NCBI GenBank assembly: GCA_900078775.1
Contig: LT549889.1
Coordinates: 992,001 to 1,056,000, forward strand
Length of the DNA stretch: 64,000 bases
Reading direction: 5' to 3'
Origin: Mycolicibacterium aurum
Lineage (GTDB): Bacteria; Actinomycetota; Actinomycetes; Mycobacteriales; Mycobacteriaceae
Below the pieces are notes generated by a model. That model worked only from the letters and a program-made list of their open reading frames with translations, was not told where the DNA came from and did not search any database. Shown in pieces: positions 21,894 to 32,798 of the stretch. Within the stretch, counting starts at the first letter, position 1; every line of letters starts with the position of its first letter. The position numbers and the translations under genes are program-made.

Positions 21894-23740
21894 GTGAGCG
21901 CACCCACCACGCGACCGCCGGAACCCACCCAGCGCGCGAACGGCGTCCAGGCCCCCGCCAAGGCGGAGCCGAAGGCCAATGTTGTTGCACCGGAACAGAT
22001 GACGGGCGCGCAGTCGGTGGTCCGCTCGCTCGAGGAGATCGGCGTCGAGGTGATCTTCGGCATCCCCGGTGGGGCCGTGCTGCCGGTCTACGACCCGCTG
22101 TACGACTCCGAGAAGCTGCGCCACGTGCTGGTGCGCCACGAGCAGGGCGCCGGCCACGCCGCCAGCGGCTACGCCCACGCCACCGGCAAGGTCGGTGTGA
22201 TGATGGCGACATCCGGCCCGGGTGCGACCAACCTGATCACCCCGCTGGCCGACGCCCAGATGGACTCCATCCCGGTGGTCGCCATCACCGGCCAGGTCGG
22301 CCGGGCGCTGATCGGCACCGACGCCTTCCAGGAGGCCGACATCACCGGCATGACCATGCCGGTCACCAAGCACAACTTCCTGGTGCGCAGCGGCGACGAC
22401 ATCCCGCGGGTGATCGCCGAGGCCTTCCACATCGCCCAGTCCGGCCGTCCCGGCGCGGTGCTCGTCGACGTCCCCAAGGACATCCTGCAGGGCCAGTGCA
22501 CCTTCGCCTGGCCGCCGGTGATGGACCTGCCCGGGTACAAGCCGAACACGAAGCCGCACAGCCGCCAGGTGCGCGAGGCCGCCAAGCTGATCGCCGAGGC
22601 CCGCAAGCCGGTGCTCTATGTGGGCGGCGGCGTCATCCGCGGTGAGGCCAGCGCCGAACTGCTGGAGCTGGCCGAGCTGACCGGTATCCCGGTGGTCACC
22701 ACGCTGATGGCCCGCGGCGCGTTCCCGGACAGCCACCCCCAGCACATGGGCATGCCCGGAATGCACGGCACCGTGTCGGCGGTGGCCGCGCTGCAGAAGA
22801 GCGATCTGCTGATCGCGCTGGGCACCCGCTTCGACGACCGCGTCACCGGCCAGCTGGATTCCTTCGCCCCGGACGCCAAGGTCATCCACGCCGACATCGA
22901 CCCGGCCGAGATCGGCAAGAACCGGCACGCCGACGTCCCGATCGTCGGTGACGTGAAGTACGTGCTGGCCGATCTGCTGGAGGTGCTGCGCCGCGCCGGC
23001 ACCATTCGCGACGCACTGGACCTGGGCCCCTGGTGGGAGTACCTGAACAGCATCAAGGCGACCTACCCGCTGAGCTACGGCCCGCAGAGCGACGGCAGCC
23101 TGAGCCCCGAGTTCGTCATCGAGAAGCTGGGCCAGATCGCCGGCCCCGACGCGCTCTACGTCGCCGGCGTCGGCCAGCACCAGATGTGGGCCGCGCAGTT
23201 CGTGAAGTACGAGAACCCCAAGACCTGGCTGAACTCCGGCGGTCTGGGCACCATGGGCTACGCCGTCCCCGCGGCGATGGGTGCCAAGTTCGGCCGCCCC
23301 GAGGCCGAGGTGTGGGCCATCGACGGTGACGGCTGCTTCCAGATGACCAATCAGGAACTGGCCACCTGCGCGCTGGAGGGTGCCCCGATCAAGGTTGCCC
23401 TGATCAACAACGGCAACCTGGGCATGGTGCGGCAGTGGCAGACGCTGTTCTACGAAGAGCGCTACAGCCAGACCAACCTGTCCACGCACAGCCACCGGAT
23501 CCCGGATTTCCTGAAGCTGGCCGAGGCGCTGGGTTGTGTCGGATTGCGTTGTGAGCGTGCCGAAGACGTCGAGGACGTGATCAACCAGGCGCGTGCCATC
23601 AACGACCGTCCGGTGGTCATCGACTTCATCGTCGGCGCCGACGCGCAGGTGTGGCCGATGGTCGCCGCCGGCACCAGCAACGACGAGATCCAGGCCGCGC
23701 GCGGCATCCGTCCGCTGTTCGATTCGGAAGAAGGGCACGC

Positions 23741-23744
<4 letters not shown>
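21894..23744 (+). CDS. ilvB: Acetolactate synthase large (catalytic) subunit
   Basis: A 616-residue ThDP- and FAD-dependent enzyme that condenses two pyruvates, or pyruvate and 2-ketobutyrate, in the first common step of valine, leucine and isoleucine synthesis. The catalytic Glu (E83) is in [17 protein letters not shown], the substrate region is [16 protein letters not shown], and the ThDP/Mg motif is [16 protein letters not shown] followed by NNGNLG. The first 35 residues are a poorly conserved Pro/Ala-rich extension. GTG 21894 follows GAGGAAAAA. The gene heads the ilvB-ilvN-ilvC operon and is controlled by the upstream attenuator. Its stop overlaps ilvN (GTGA). Confidence 0.98.
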
Positions 23745-25301
<1,557 letters not shown>

Positions 25302-25312
25302 GTTTCTCTCGC

Positions 25313-25361
25313 GATTTGTGGAGTCTTACCCGTAACCATTACGGGTAAGACTCCACAAATC
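25313..25361. terminator. Perfect 23-bp bidirectional hairpin after ilvC
   Basis: Bases 25313-25335 pair without mismatch with 25339-25361 around a three-base CCA loop, followed by TTTCT. It lies between convergent ilvC and the hypothetical gene at 25365, whose stop codon is four bases away. The stem length and perfect match are unusual, but position strongly supports a shared terminator. Confidence 0.85.
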
Positions 25362-25364
25362 TTT

Positions 25365-25790
25365 CTACGGTGTGGCCTCGTGGCCCGGCCGGCCGTGGGT
25401 GCGCCGACGCTCCTTCATCTCGGCCTCGAAGACGTGCCGACGCCCACCCATGAGTTCCTCGCGCACCTGCTTGTCGTGGTCGCGGAACCGGGACCAGTAG
25501 CAGTCGTCGAACTCCTCGACGACCTGGAACGTCCACCGGCCCTGCAGCACATTGCGGCCGACCATGTCCTCTTCCAGCCGCTCGGCGATGGCCTGGTGGC
25601 CGGCGTCGCGCAGCTTGTCACACGTCTCGCCCAGCAACAGGTCGGCATGCCCCATCAGCTGATGGAAGGTGTACAGATGCCCACGGGCGCGCTCGACGTA
25701 CTCCAACGCCTCCGACAGCGAACCGACCGCGTCGACGGTGTCGTCGTCGACGCCGTCGGGCCGGGCGTGCGCGTCGTCGACGGAGCTCAT
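25365..25790 (-). CDS. Conserved hypothetical protein, helical, charged
   Basis: A 141-residue soluble protein that I do not recognise. It has an acidic N-terminus (MSSVDDAHARPDGVDDD), a predicted helical middle (SLSEALEYVERARGHLYTFHQ, LLLGETCDKLRDAGHQAIAERL) and a His/Arg-rich C-terminus (FRDHDKQVREELMGGRRHVFE). There is no membrane segment or signal. ATG 25790 starts the plausible protein; an upstream in-frame ATG at 25853 gives an unlikely Arg/Pro extension. The fragment GRWTFQVVEEFDDCYW may be a conserved core. Confidence 0.7.
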   Translation of the reverse strand: MSSVDDAHARPDGVDDDTVDAVGSLSEALEYVERARGHLYTFHQLMGHADLLLGETCDKLRDAGHQAIAERLEEDMVGRNVLQGRWTFQVVEEFDDCYWSRFRDHDKQVREELMGGRRHVFEAEMKERRRTHGRPGHEATP

Positions 25791-25926
25791 GACCGCCGCC
25801 TCGTGGTCTTCTCCTGCACGGTGCCGGGCACCGTCCGGCGGTGGCCGTGCCACGACACCTTGTCGTCTTTACTCGAACCTTCGCCCATGCGCCCTGGTGT
25901 ACCCGGGCCGCGGTGGTTTCAGACCC

Positions 25927-26544
25927 TCAGCCCAGTCGCTTCGCGACGCCGACCACCCGGCGGGCCAGATGGTCGAGGGCATCGCGGGTCGGCTCGTCGA
26001 AGTCGGTGATGTTCTCCCGGTTCGCGATCAGCCCCACCCCGTACGGGTTGCCGTCGACGAACTTCACCGGGTCGGTGTAGCCGGGTGGCACGATGATCCC
26101 GCCGAAATGCATCAGCGTGACATACAGATTCAGCAGGGTGGATTCCTGGCCGCCGTGCGCGGTCTGGGTCGAGGTGAACCCGGCATAGACCTTGTCGGCG
26201 AGCTGGCCCTTTGCCCACAAACCGCCGAGCGAATCCAGGAACACCCGCATCGGTGCGGCGGGGGAGCCGAACCGGGTGGGGGAGCCGAAGACCACCGCAT
26301 CGGCCCACCCGATGTCTTCGCCCGTCGCGGCCGGTTTGTCAAGGTGCGCTTCGTAATTCGCGGTCCAGGCGGGGTTGTGCGCGAAGGACTCCGGGTCGGC
26401 GGTCTCGGCGACATGGCGCAGCCGCACCTGCGCGCCGGCGGCCTCGGCGGTACCGGCCACCCGGGCGGCCATCGAGGTGCCGTGCCCGGTGGCCGAGTAG
26501 TAGATGACAGCGAGTTTCGGTTCGGTCGAGGTGATGGCGGTCAT
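25927..26544 (-). CDS. wrbA: NAD(P)H:quinone oxidoreductase, WrbA family
   Basis: A 205-residue flavodoxin-fold protein of the WrbA (type IV) group, which binds FMN as a tetramer and reduces quinones by two electrons, limiting oxidative stress. The FMN phosphate loop is YYSATGHGTSMA, with PTRFGSPAAPMRVFLD and the TSTQTAHGGQESTL loop characteristic of WrbA. No membrane segment. ATG 26544 overlaps the stop of the upstream FAD oxidoreductase by four bases, so the two are translationally coupled. Confidence 0.9.
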   Translation of the reverse strand: MTAITSTEPKLAVIYYSATGHGTSMAARVAGTAEAAGAQVRLRHVAETADPESFAHNPAWTANYEAHLDKPAATGEDIGWADAVVFGSPTRFGSPAAPMRVFLDSLGGLWAKGQLADKVYAGFTSTQTAHGGQESTLLNLYVTLMHFGGIIVPPGYTDPVKFVDGNPYGVGLIANRENITDFDEPTRDALDHLARRVVGVAKRLG

Positions 26545-27988
26545 GGCGCCAGCCTAGGCAGATCACGGATGCCGAACTCGCGTTTGAGCACGGTGCGGGC
26601 CGCGTAGAAACCGGCCATGCCGTGCACCCCGCCGCCCGGCGGGGCCGCCGAGGAACACAGGTAAGCCTTCGGGATCGGGGTGGACCACGGGTTGAGTCGC
26701 GGGGTGGGGCCGGCGATCGCGCTGCGCATGTTGTTGCCGCCGACGCCGATGTCCCCGCCGACCAGATTGGCGTTGTGCTCGGACAGTCCGGCGGCGGGCA
26801 CGCTGCGCACCGCGACCACCACGTCCCGGAAGCCGGGGGCGAACCGTTCGAAGATCCCGGTGACGGTCTCGGCCATGTCCACCGTCGATCCGGCCGGCAC
26901 GTGCGCGTAGCTCCACAGCGGCCGTCGGCCCGCGCTGTCGATGCGGCCCGGGTCGGCGAGGTGCGGCAGCGCGGCCAGCACCATCGGCCACTCGGGGTGC
27001 CGGCCGGCGGCGATCTCGGCCTCGGCCAACGCCATCTGCGACCGGCTGCCGCCGAGGTGCAGCGTCGGAGCCAGCGCCAACCGTTCGTCGCGCCACGGGA
27101 TCTCACCGGACAGCACGAAGTCGACCTTGGCCACCCCGGGCCCATACCGATAGCCGCGCAACGCCTTTGCGTAGCGCGGGGGCAGCGATGCACCGTAGAT
27201 GGACAGCAGGGCGGTCGGCGCGGTGTCGTACAGCACCACGCCGCCCGGCGGTGTGGTGACCTCCTCGCCGAGCACGAGTTCCCCGCCGTGCGCCCGCAGA
27301 TCGGCGATCAGGGCGTCCGGGATGGCCTGCGAACCGCCGATCGGGATCGGCCAGCCGACCGCGTGCCCGAGGGTGGCCAACATCAGACCCGCCCCGGAGG
27401 CGACCAGCGACGGCATCCGCGAAATCGTGTGTGCGGCAACACCGGTGAACAGCGCGCGGGCATCCTCGCCCTTCAGCGTCCCCCACAGCGGGGTGCCCTG
27501 GGCCAGCAGTCGCGGGGCCACCTTCAGCGCGGCCGGGATGGACGGCGGGATGGACCGCTTGTCGCCGAGCAGCAAGCCGACCACACCGTCGCAGTCGTCC
27601 GACAGCGGGCCGAGCAACCGGCGCCACGAATCGCCGTCGGCCAGTTCGGCACTGGTGCGCGCGATGTCGCGGTAGCCGATGGCGGCGGGCCGGTCGGGCA
27701 ACGGGTTGGCGTACGAGATGTCGGGCACCGACAGTTGCACCCCCGGGCGGGCAGGTCGTAGTCGGCGAAGAACGGCGAGGCCAAGGCCAGCGGGTGCACC
27801 GCCGAGCAGATGTCATGCGTCACCCCGGGGAACTCCGGGTCGGGCAGGGTGCGCGCACCCCCGCCCGCGGTGTCCTGCGCCTCGATGACGCGCACGGACA
27901 GGCCCGCGCGGGCCAGGATGACGGCTGCGGTCAGGCCGTTGGGCCCACTTCCGACGACGGTGACGTCCACCACTCCAGTAGACAGCAT
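26541..27988 (-). CDS. FAD-dependent oxidoreductase, phytoene-desaturase-like (Rv2997-type), apparent frameshift
   Basis: Reconstructed length is about 482 residues. The N-terminal dinucleotide motif [21 protein letters not shown] is followed by [15 protein letters not shown] and, near the C-terminus, the family FAD motif [19 protein letters not shown] with an [21 protein letters not shown] end. The protein belongs to the phytoene desaturase/carotenoid isomerase-like NAD(P)/FAD family and corresponds to Rv2997; the substrate is unknown. The frame changes near 27740-27744. On the coding strand a run of five G follows GCCC in the codons for Ala-Arg-Gly, and six would restore [21 protein letters not shown] 27988; it ends in an ATGA overlap with the WrbA gene. 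Confidence 0.85.
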
Positions 27989-28070
27989 CGGCGGGAGTGT
28001 CTGCTCGTTTCGGGAGCCGAATGCACGCGGCCTGTGGTATCGCCGACGTCACACACTAGGCTGTAGCCCC

Positions 28071-29657
28071 GTGAGTCTTCCCGTAGTGCTGATAGCCGAC
28101 AAGCTTGCCGAGTCGACCGTTGCCGCCCTCGGCGACCAGGTCGAGGTCCGCTGGGTAGACGGCCCCGACCGTCCGAAACTGCTGGCCGCCGTCGCCGACG
28201 CCGATGCCCTCCTGGTGCGTTCGGCGACCACGGTGGACGCGGAGGTCATCGCCGCCGCGCCCAAACTCAAGATCGTGGCCCGCGCCGGCGTCGGTCTGGA
28301 CAACGTCGACGTGGATGCGGCCACCGCACGCGGTGTGCTGGTCGTCAACGCCCCGACCTCCAACATCCACAGCGCCGCCGAGCACGCCCTGGCGCTGCTG
28401 CTGTCGGCGGCGCGGCAGGTTCCGGCCGCGGACGCCACGCTGCGCGAGCGCACCTGGAAGCGGTCGTCGTTCAACGGCACCGAGATCTTCGGCAAGACCG
28501 TCGGCGTGGTCGGGCTCGGGCGCATCGGCCAGCTGGTGGCCGCGCGGCTGGCCGCGTTCGGCACCCACGTGATCGCCTACGACCCCTACGTGTCCACGGC
28601 ACGGGCCGCGCAGATCGGCATCGAGCTGGTCGACCTGGACGAGCTGTTGGCCCGCGCGGACTTCATCTCGGTGCATCTGCCCAAGACCAAGGAGACCGCG
28701 GGTCTGCTGGGCAAGGAGAACCTCGCCAAGACCAAGCCCGGCGTCATCATCGTCAACGCCGCCCGTGGCGGCCTGATCGACGAGCAGGCCCTGGCCGACG
28801 CGATCAACAGCGGCCACGTCCGGGCCGCCGGCCTCGACGTGTTCGCCACCGAGCCGTGCACCGACAGCCCGCTGTTCGACCTGCCCCAGGTCGTCGTCAC
28901 CCCGCACCTGGGCGCCTCCACCGCCGAGGCGCAGGACCGGGCCGGCACCGACGTGGCCGCCAGCGTGAAGCTGGCGCTGGCCGGTGAATTCGTGCCTGAT
29001 GCCGTCAACGTCGGCGGCGGCGTCGTCGGCGAGGAAGTGGCGCCCTGGCTGGACCTGGTGCGCAAGCTCGGTCTGCTGGTCGGCGCACTCTCCGATGCCG
29101 CCCCGGTGTCGCTGGCCGTCCAGGTCCGCGGCGAGCTGGCGTCCGAGGACGTCGAGATCCTGCGGCTGTCGGCGTTGCGCGGGCTGTTCTCCGCGGTCGT
29201 CGACGAACAGGTCACCTTCGTCAACGCGCCCTCGCTGGCCAAGGACCGCGGCGTCACCGCCGAGATCAGCACCGCCAGCGAGAGCCCGAACCACCGCAGC
29301 GTGGTCGACGTGCGCGCGGTGCACGCCGACGGCAGCTCGATCAACGTGGCGGGCACCCTGTCGGGCCCGCAGCTGGTGGAGAAGATCGTTCAGATCAACG
29401 GCCGCAGCCTCGATCTGCGCGCCGAGGGCCACAACCTGATCGTCAACTACACCGACCAGCCAGGCGCGCTCGGCAAGATCGGTACCTTGCTCGGTGGCGC
29501 GAACGTCAACATCCTGGCCGCGCAGATGAGCCAGGATGTCGACGGTGACAGCGCCACCGTGATGCTGCGCCTGGATACCGATGTGCCCGAGGATGTGCGC
29601 GCCGCGATCGCTTCGGCGGTCGGCGCCACCACACTGGAAGTGGTCGACCTGTCATGA
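28071..29657 (+). CDS. serA: D-3-phosphoglycerate dehydrogenase
   Basis: A 528-residue SerA of the long (type I) form that oxidises 3-phosphoglycerate in the first step of serine synthesis. Features: catalytic and NAD-binding domains ([33 protein letters not shown] and the active-site His in [15 protein letters not shown]), the intervening ASB domain (residues 320-450), and a C-terminal ACT domain ([20 protein letters not shown]) for serine inhibition. GTG 28071 matches the mycobacterial start and length. Its stop overlaps the leuB ATG (ATGA). Confidence 0.97.
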   Translation: MSLPVVLIADKLAESTVAALGDQVEVRWVDGPDRPKLLAAVADADALLVRSATTVDAEVIAAAPKLKIVARAGVGLDNVDVDAATARGVLVVNAPTSNIHSAAEHALALLLSAARQVPAADATLRERTWKRSSFNGTEIFGKTVGVVGLGRIGQLVAARLAAFGTHVIAYDPYVSTARAAQIGIELVDLDELLARADFISVHLPKTKETAGLLGKENLAKTKPGVIIVNAARGGLIDEQALADAINSGHVRAAGLDVFATEPCTDSPLFDLPQVVVTPHLGASTAEAQDRAGTDVAASVKLALAGEFVPDAVNVGGGVVGEEVAPWLDLVRKLGLLVGALSDAAPVSLAVQVRGELASEDVEILRLSALRGLFSAVVDEQVTFVNAPSLAKDRGVTAEISTASESPNHRSVVDVRAVHADGSSINVAGTLSGPQLVEKIVQINGRSLDLRAEGHNLIVNYTDQPGALGKIGTLLGGANVNILAAQMSQDVDGDSATVMLRLDTDVPEDVRAAIASAVGATTLEVVDLS

Positions 29658-30676
29658 CATCTCTGAACAAGCTCGCCGTCATCGCCGGTGACGGCATCGG
29701 CCCCGAGGTCATCGACCAGGCCCTGCGGGTGCTGGACGTGGTGCTGCCCGGGGTGAACCGGACCGAGTACGACCTGGGTGCGCGGCGCTACCACGCGTCG
29801 GGGGAACTGCTCACCGAGGAGACCATCGAGGAGTTGCGCGGCTACGACGCCATCCTGCTCGGTGCGATCGGCGATCCGTCGGTGCCCAGCGGTGTGCTGG
29901 AGCGCGGGCTGCTGCTGAAGCTGCGCTTCGCCCTCGACCATCATGTCAACCTGCGGCCCGGCCGGCTGTATCCCGGTGTGACCAGCCCGCTCTCGGGTGT
30001 CACCGGCATCGACTTCGTGGTGGTCCGTGAGGGCACCGAGGGGCCCTACACCGGCAACGGCGGCGCGCTGCGCGTGGGCACCCCGCACGAGGTGGCCACC
30101 GAGGTCAGCGTCAACACCGCCTTCGGTGTGGAGCGCGTGGTGCGGGACGCGTTCGCCCGCGCACAGGTCCGCCGCAAGCATCTGACGTTGGTACACAAGA
30201 CCAATGTGCTGACCTTCGCCGGCAGCCTGTGGTCGCGGGTGGTGGCCGAGGTGGGTGCGGAGTACCCCGACGTCGAGGTCGCCTACCAGCACATCGACGC
30301 CGCGACCATCCACATGGTCACCGACCCGGGCCGGTTCGACGTCATCGTCACTGACAACCTGTTCGGCGACATCATCACCGATCTGTCGGCGGCGGTGTGC
30401 GGCGGGATCGGGCTGGCCGCCAGCGGCAATATCGATGCGACGCGCAAGAATCCGTCGATGTTCGAGCCGGTGCACGGCAGTGCGCCGGACATCGCCGGGC
30501 AGGGCATCGCCGATCCGACGGCCGCGGTGATGAGTGTGGCGCTGCTGCTCTCGCACGTCGGCGAGGACGCCGCGGCGGCCCGGGTGGACAAGGCGGTGGC
30601 CGAGCATCTGGCCACCCGCGGCGAGGCCGAGCTGTCGACAAGCGAGGTCGGCGACCGCATCCTGTCGCTGCTCTAG
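29654..30676 (+). CDS. leuB: 3-isopropylmalate dehydrogenase
   Basis: A 340-residue LeuB that oxidatively decarboxylates 3-isopropylmalate with NAD in leucine synthesis. The motif [19 protein letters not shown] is at the N-terminus, the substrate loop is [13 protein letters not shown], and the Mg-binding Asp residues lie in [34 protein letters not shown] and [12 protein letters not shown] are also typical. It overlaps serA by four bases, so serine and leucine enzymes are translated from one message. It is separate from leuC-leuD, which lies 7 kb downstream. Confidence 0.97.
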   Translation: MTSLNKLAVIAGDGIGPEVIDQALRVLDVVLPGVNRTEYDLGARRYHASGELLTEETIEELRGYDAILLGAIGDPSVPSGVLERGLLLKLRFALDHHVNLRPGRLYPGVTSPLSGVTGIDFVVVREGTEGPYTGNGGALRVGTPHEVATEVSVNTAFGVERVVRDAFARAQVRRKHLTLVHKTNVLTFAGSLWSRVVAEVGAEYPDVEVAYQHIDAATIHMVTDPGRFDVIVTDNLFGDIITDLSAAVCGGIGLAASGNIDATRKNPSMFEPVHGSAPDIAGQGIADPTAAVMSVALLLSHVGEDAAAARVDKAVAEHLATRGEAELSTSEVGDRILSLL

Positions 30677-30686
30677 ATTTTCCCGC

Positions 30687-30745
30687 GAACAGTCGCGAAT
30701 GGCCGCCAAAACCGCCCTGGTTTTGGCGGCCATTCACGTCTGTTC
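30687..30745. terminator. Long bidirectional hairpin after leuB
   Basis: A 17-bp perfect stem (30697-30713 with 30719-30735, loop GCCCT) sits inside an outer stem GAACAG/CTGTTC (30687-30692 with 30740-30745), separated by small symmetrical internal loops. It lies between convergent leuB and the monooxygenase-like gene, which explains its two-way symmetry. Confidence 0.8.
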
Positions 30746-30752
30746 ACCGGGG

Positions 30753-31082
30753 TCAGTGGGGTCGCTCGTGCACCGAACGCACGGTGTACAGGTGCGGGTC
30801 GAAACTCGTCGCCAGGGCCGCGGCGGCGCCCATGTGCTCGCGGGCGACGGGATCTTCGAGCATCGCGCGGTAGCACTGCTCGTCGCGCCACTGGGCGTAG
30901 TTGGTGACGCGGGTGCGGTCGGCGCTGATGTGGATGTTCGCGCTGCGGAAACCAGGTTTATGCTGCATCACCCGTTCGGTGGCGGCGGTGAGCAGATCGG
31001 CGAGTTCGGTCGCCCGGGCGGGTTCGACGGTGAACACGTTGATCAGGGTGGCGCAGTCGTTTCCGGTGGCTATGGTCGTCAC
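30753..31082 (-). CDS. Antibiotic biosynthesis monooxygenase (ABM)-domain protein
   Basis: A 109-residue ferredoxin-fold ABM-domain protein. LINVFTVEPARATELADLL, FRSANIHISADRTRVTNYAQW and the final LYTVRSVHER strand are typical. The family includes cofactor-free quinol monooxygenases and stress proteins; the substrate is not evident. It is divergent from the marR gene across a 62-base region carrying an inverted repeat, and so is probably controlled by that repressor. GTG 31082. Confidence 0.85.
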   Translation of the reverse strand: MTTIATGNDCATLINVFTVEPARATELADLLTAATERVMQHKPGFRSANIHISADRTRVTNYAQWRDEQCYRAMLEDPVAREHMGAAAALATSFDPHLYTVRSVHERPH

Positions 31083-31104
31083 GATTTCCTCCGTGTGTCA
31101 GGTT

Positions 31105-31136
31105 CCTTACATGAGTCACCATAGTCGAATGTAAGG
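31105..31136. promoter_or_regulatory. Candidate MarR operator CCTTACAT-N16-ATGTAAGG
   Basis: A perfect 8-bp inverted repeat with a 16-base centre lies in the 62-base region between the divergent ABM and marR genes. It is flanked by CAGGTTCC and GGTTCCTG. The right half ends nine bases before the marR ATG, so a bound repressor would block both promoters. Confidence 0.6.
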
Positions 31137-31144
31137 TTCCTGTC

Positions 31145-31576
31145 ATGGATCCGTTCGATCTGGACACCTCGCCCGGATATCTCGTCAAACGCGTGCAACA
31201 GGCGCTGCGCCGTCGTTCGGACGCCGCGCTGCGGGGCACCGGGGTGTCGATGGCGCAGTACGCCGTGCTGCGGGCGCTGGCCGATCAACCCGACGCCTCG
31301 GCGGCCGAACTGTCACGGCGGTGCTTCATCACCCGTCAGTCACTGCAGGACCTGCTGGCGGCCCTGCGGTCCGCGGGTCTGGTGGAGTCCGCGGGTCCGC
31401 CGCGCGGGCGCAGTCAAGCGCTGCGCTTGACCGCCGACGGGCGGATCCGGTTACGCAGCGCCGACAATGCGGTGTTCGCGATCGAAGAACTCATGCTCGA
31501 TGGTGTGGACGATCGGGCCCGGGCGCAGCTCGCGCAACTGCTGCTGCGGTGTGCAGAGAACCTGGAAGCCGGCTGA
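31145..31576 (+). CDS. MarR family transcriptional regulator
   Basis: A 143-residue winged helix-turn-helix protein. The recognition region is DASAAELSRRCFITRQSLQDLLAALRSAGLVE, and the wing follows (PPRGRSQALRLTADGR). It has the usual MarR dimerisation helices at both ends. ATG 31145 lies just downstream of the inverted repeat, implying autoregulation plus control of the divergent ABM gene. It is followed by two genes with overlapping stop/start codons (TGATG, ATGA), so one three-gene unit is likely. The ligand is unknown. Confidence 0.9.
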   Translation: MDPFDLDTSPGYLVKRVQQALRRRSDAALRGTGVSMAQYAVLRALADQPDASAAELSRRCFITRQSLQDLLAALRSAGLVESAGPPRGRSQALRLTADGRIRLRSADNAVFAIEELMLDGVDDRARAQLAQLLLRCAENLEAG

Positions 31577-32139
31577 TGCAGGCGTTCGCGACGCTCGGCC
31601 GGCAGTGCACGCTGTTCGCCGTCGGGTCGGCATTCTTCGCGGTCGCGACGGCGCCCGGGGTCGCCACGGTGGCCGGGGCCGGTGCGGCGAATGCGCTGTG
31701 TTTCATCGGCTCGTGGTTCTTCACCACGGCCGCGTGGATCCAGCTGAGGCTGTCGGACCGGGGAGTCGGTTGGTGGTCGTCGGCCGTCCAGTTCGCCGGC
31801 ACCGTCTTGTTCAACGTGAGTACCGCGGCGTCGGTGTGGGCGCACACGATTCACGCCGAGCGGGACGATGTGTGGGCGCCGGACGCCACCGGATCCCTGG
31901 CGTTTCTCGTCAGCGCAGTGCTGGCGGTGGCAGCTCTCGGCCGGTCGGCAGGCAGCGCCGCCGACCGGCAAGCCGGCTGGATCAATCTGCTCGGCTCTGT
32001 CGCTTTCGGGGTCTCGGCGGTGTCGGCATTCGTGAACACGTCCGGTGCGACCCTGGACGAGCCGCTGGCCAACCTGGGCACCTTCATCGGGGCGCTGTGC
32101 TTCCTGATCGCCGCGCTGCTGGTTCTGCCGCGGCGATGA
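31576..32139 (+). CDS. Integral membrane protein, about six helices, unknown function
   Basis: A 187-residue hydrophobic protein with helices near residues 12-35, 36-56, 66-88, 105-124, 136-156 and 164-184. The segments ANALCFIGSWFFTTAAWIQL and FAGTVLFNVSTAASVWAHT resemble YrhK-like membrane proteins, but the assignment is weak. ATG 31576 overlaps the marR stop (TGATG), and its own stop overlaps the next ATG, so it belongs to the MarR unit. Confidence 0.7.
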   Translation: MQAFATLGRQCTLFAVGSAFFAVATAPGVATVAGAGAANALCFIGSWFFTTAAWIQLRLSDRGVGWWSSAVQFAGTVLFNVSTAASVWAHTIHAERDDVWAPDATGSLAFLVSAVLAVAALGRSAGSAADRQAGWINLLGSVAFGVSAVSAFVNTSGATLDEPLANLGTFIGALCFLIAALLVLPRR

Positions 32140-32780
32140 GTCCGGCGACCCCGGTGGGTCTACCCGTCATGGGACTCATCGATATCGAACTTTTCGCGAC
32201 GCTGGACCTGGTCGGGCAGGCGCCCGGCGGACCGGATGAGGATCCGATCGGATTCCCGTTCGGCGGCTGGCAGGCCCCACTGATGAACGACGATGCCGGC
32301 GCCCAGGTGGCGGCGGCCTATGCGGGCACCGACGCGCTGCTGCTGGGCCGGCGCACCTACGACATCTTCGCCGCATACTGGCCGCACCAGGACGACGAAT
32401 TCGGCACGCTGTTCAACCGGATCCCGAAATACGTGGCCTCGCGCGGCAAACCCGACCTGTCCTGGGCGGGCACCAGCCTGCTCGGCGCAGACCTGCCCTC
32501 GGCGGTGCGCGAGATCCGGGAACGGCACGCACAGGTGAAGGTCGTCGGGAGCCTCAACCTGGTGCAGACCCTGTTGCGGGAGAGGCTCTTCGACCGCATC
32601 GACCTGTGGCTGCACCCGATCATGCTGGGGGTGGGCAAGAAGGTGTTCGACGACGGTGTGGTGCCTGCCAATCTCGCGCTGCTGCAACCGCCGGCGCCCA
32701 GTCCGGCGGGCACCGTCCATCTGCGCTACGGGCTCGTCGACGGCGTCCCGGAGACCGGGGACATGGCCGACGTGTCCTGA
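32136..32780 (+). CDS. Dihydrofolate-reductase-like protein (RibD C-terminal domain family)
   Basis: A 214-residue protein of the RibD-C/YyaP dihydrofolate-reductase-like family. ELFATLDLVGQAPGGPDED, the LLLGRRTYDIFAAYWP motif, VVGSLNLVQTLLRERLFD and DLWLHPIMLGVGKKVFDDG fit an NADPH-binding reductase fold. Homologues include bacterial proteins with weak DHFR activity and proteins of unknown role. ATG 32136 is favoured by the ATGA overlap; ATG 32169 is possible. Third gene of the MarR unit. Confidence 0.85.
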   Translation: MSPATPVGLPVMGLIDIELFATLDLVGQAPGGPDEDPIGFPFGGWQAPLMNDDAGAQVAAAYAGTDALLLGRRTYDIFAAYWPHQDDEFGTLFNRIPKYVASRGKPDLSWAGTSLLGADLPSAVREIRERHAQVKVVGSLNLVQTLLRERLFDRIDLWLHPIMLGVGKKVFDDGVVPANLALLQPPAPSPAGTVHLRYGLVDGVPETGDMADVS

Positions 32781-32798
32781 AAGCCGGTGTGGGAAGCC

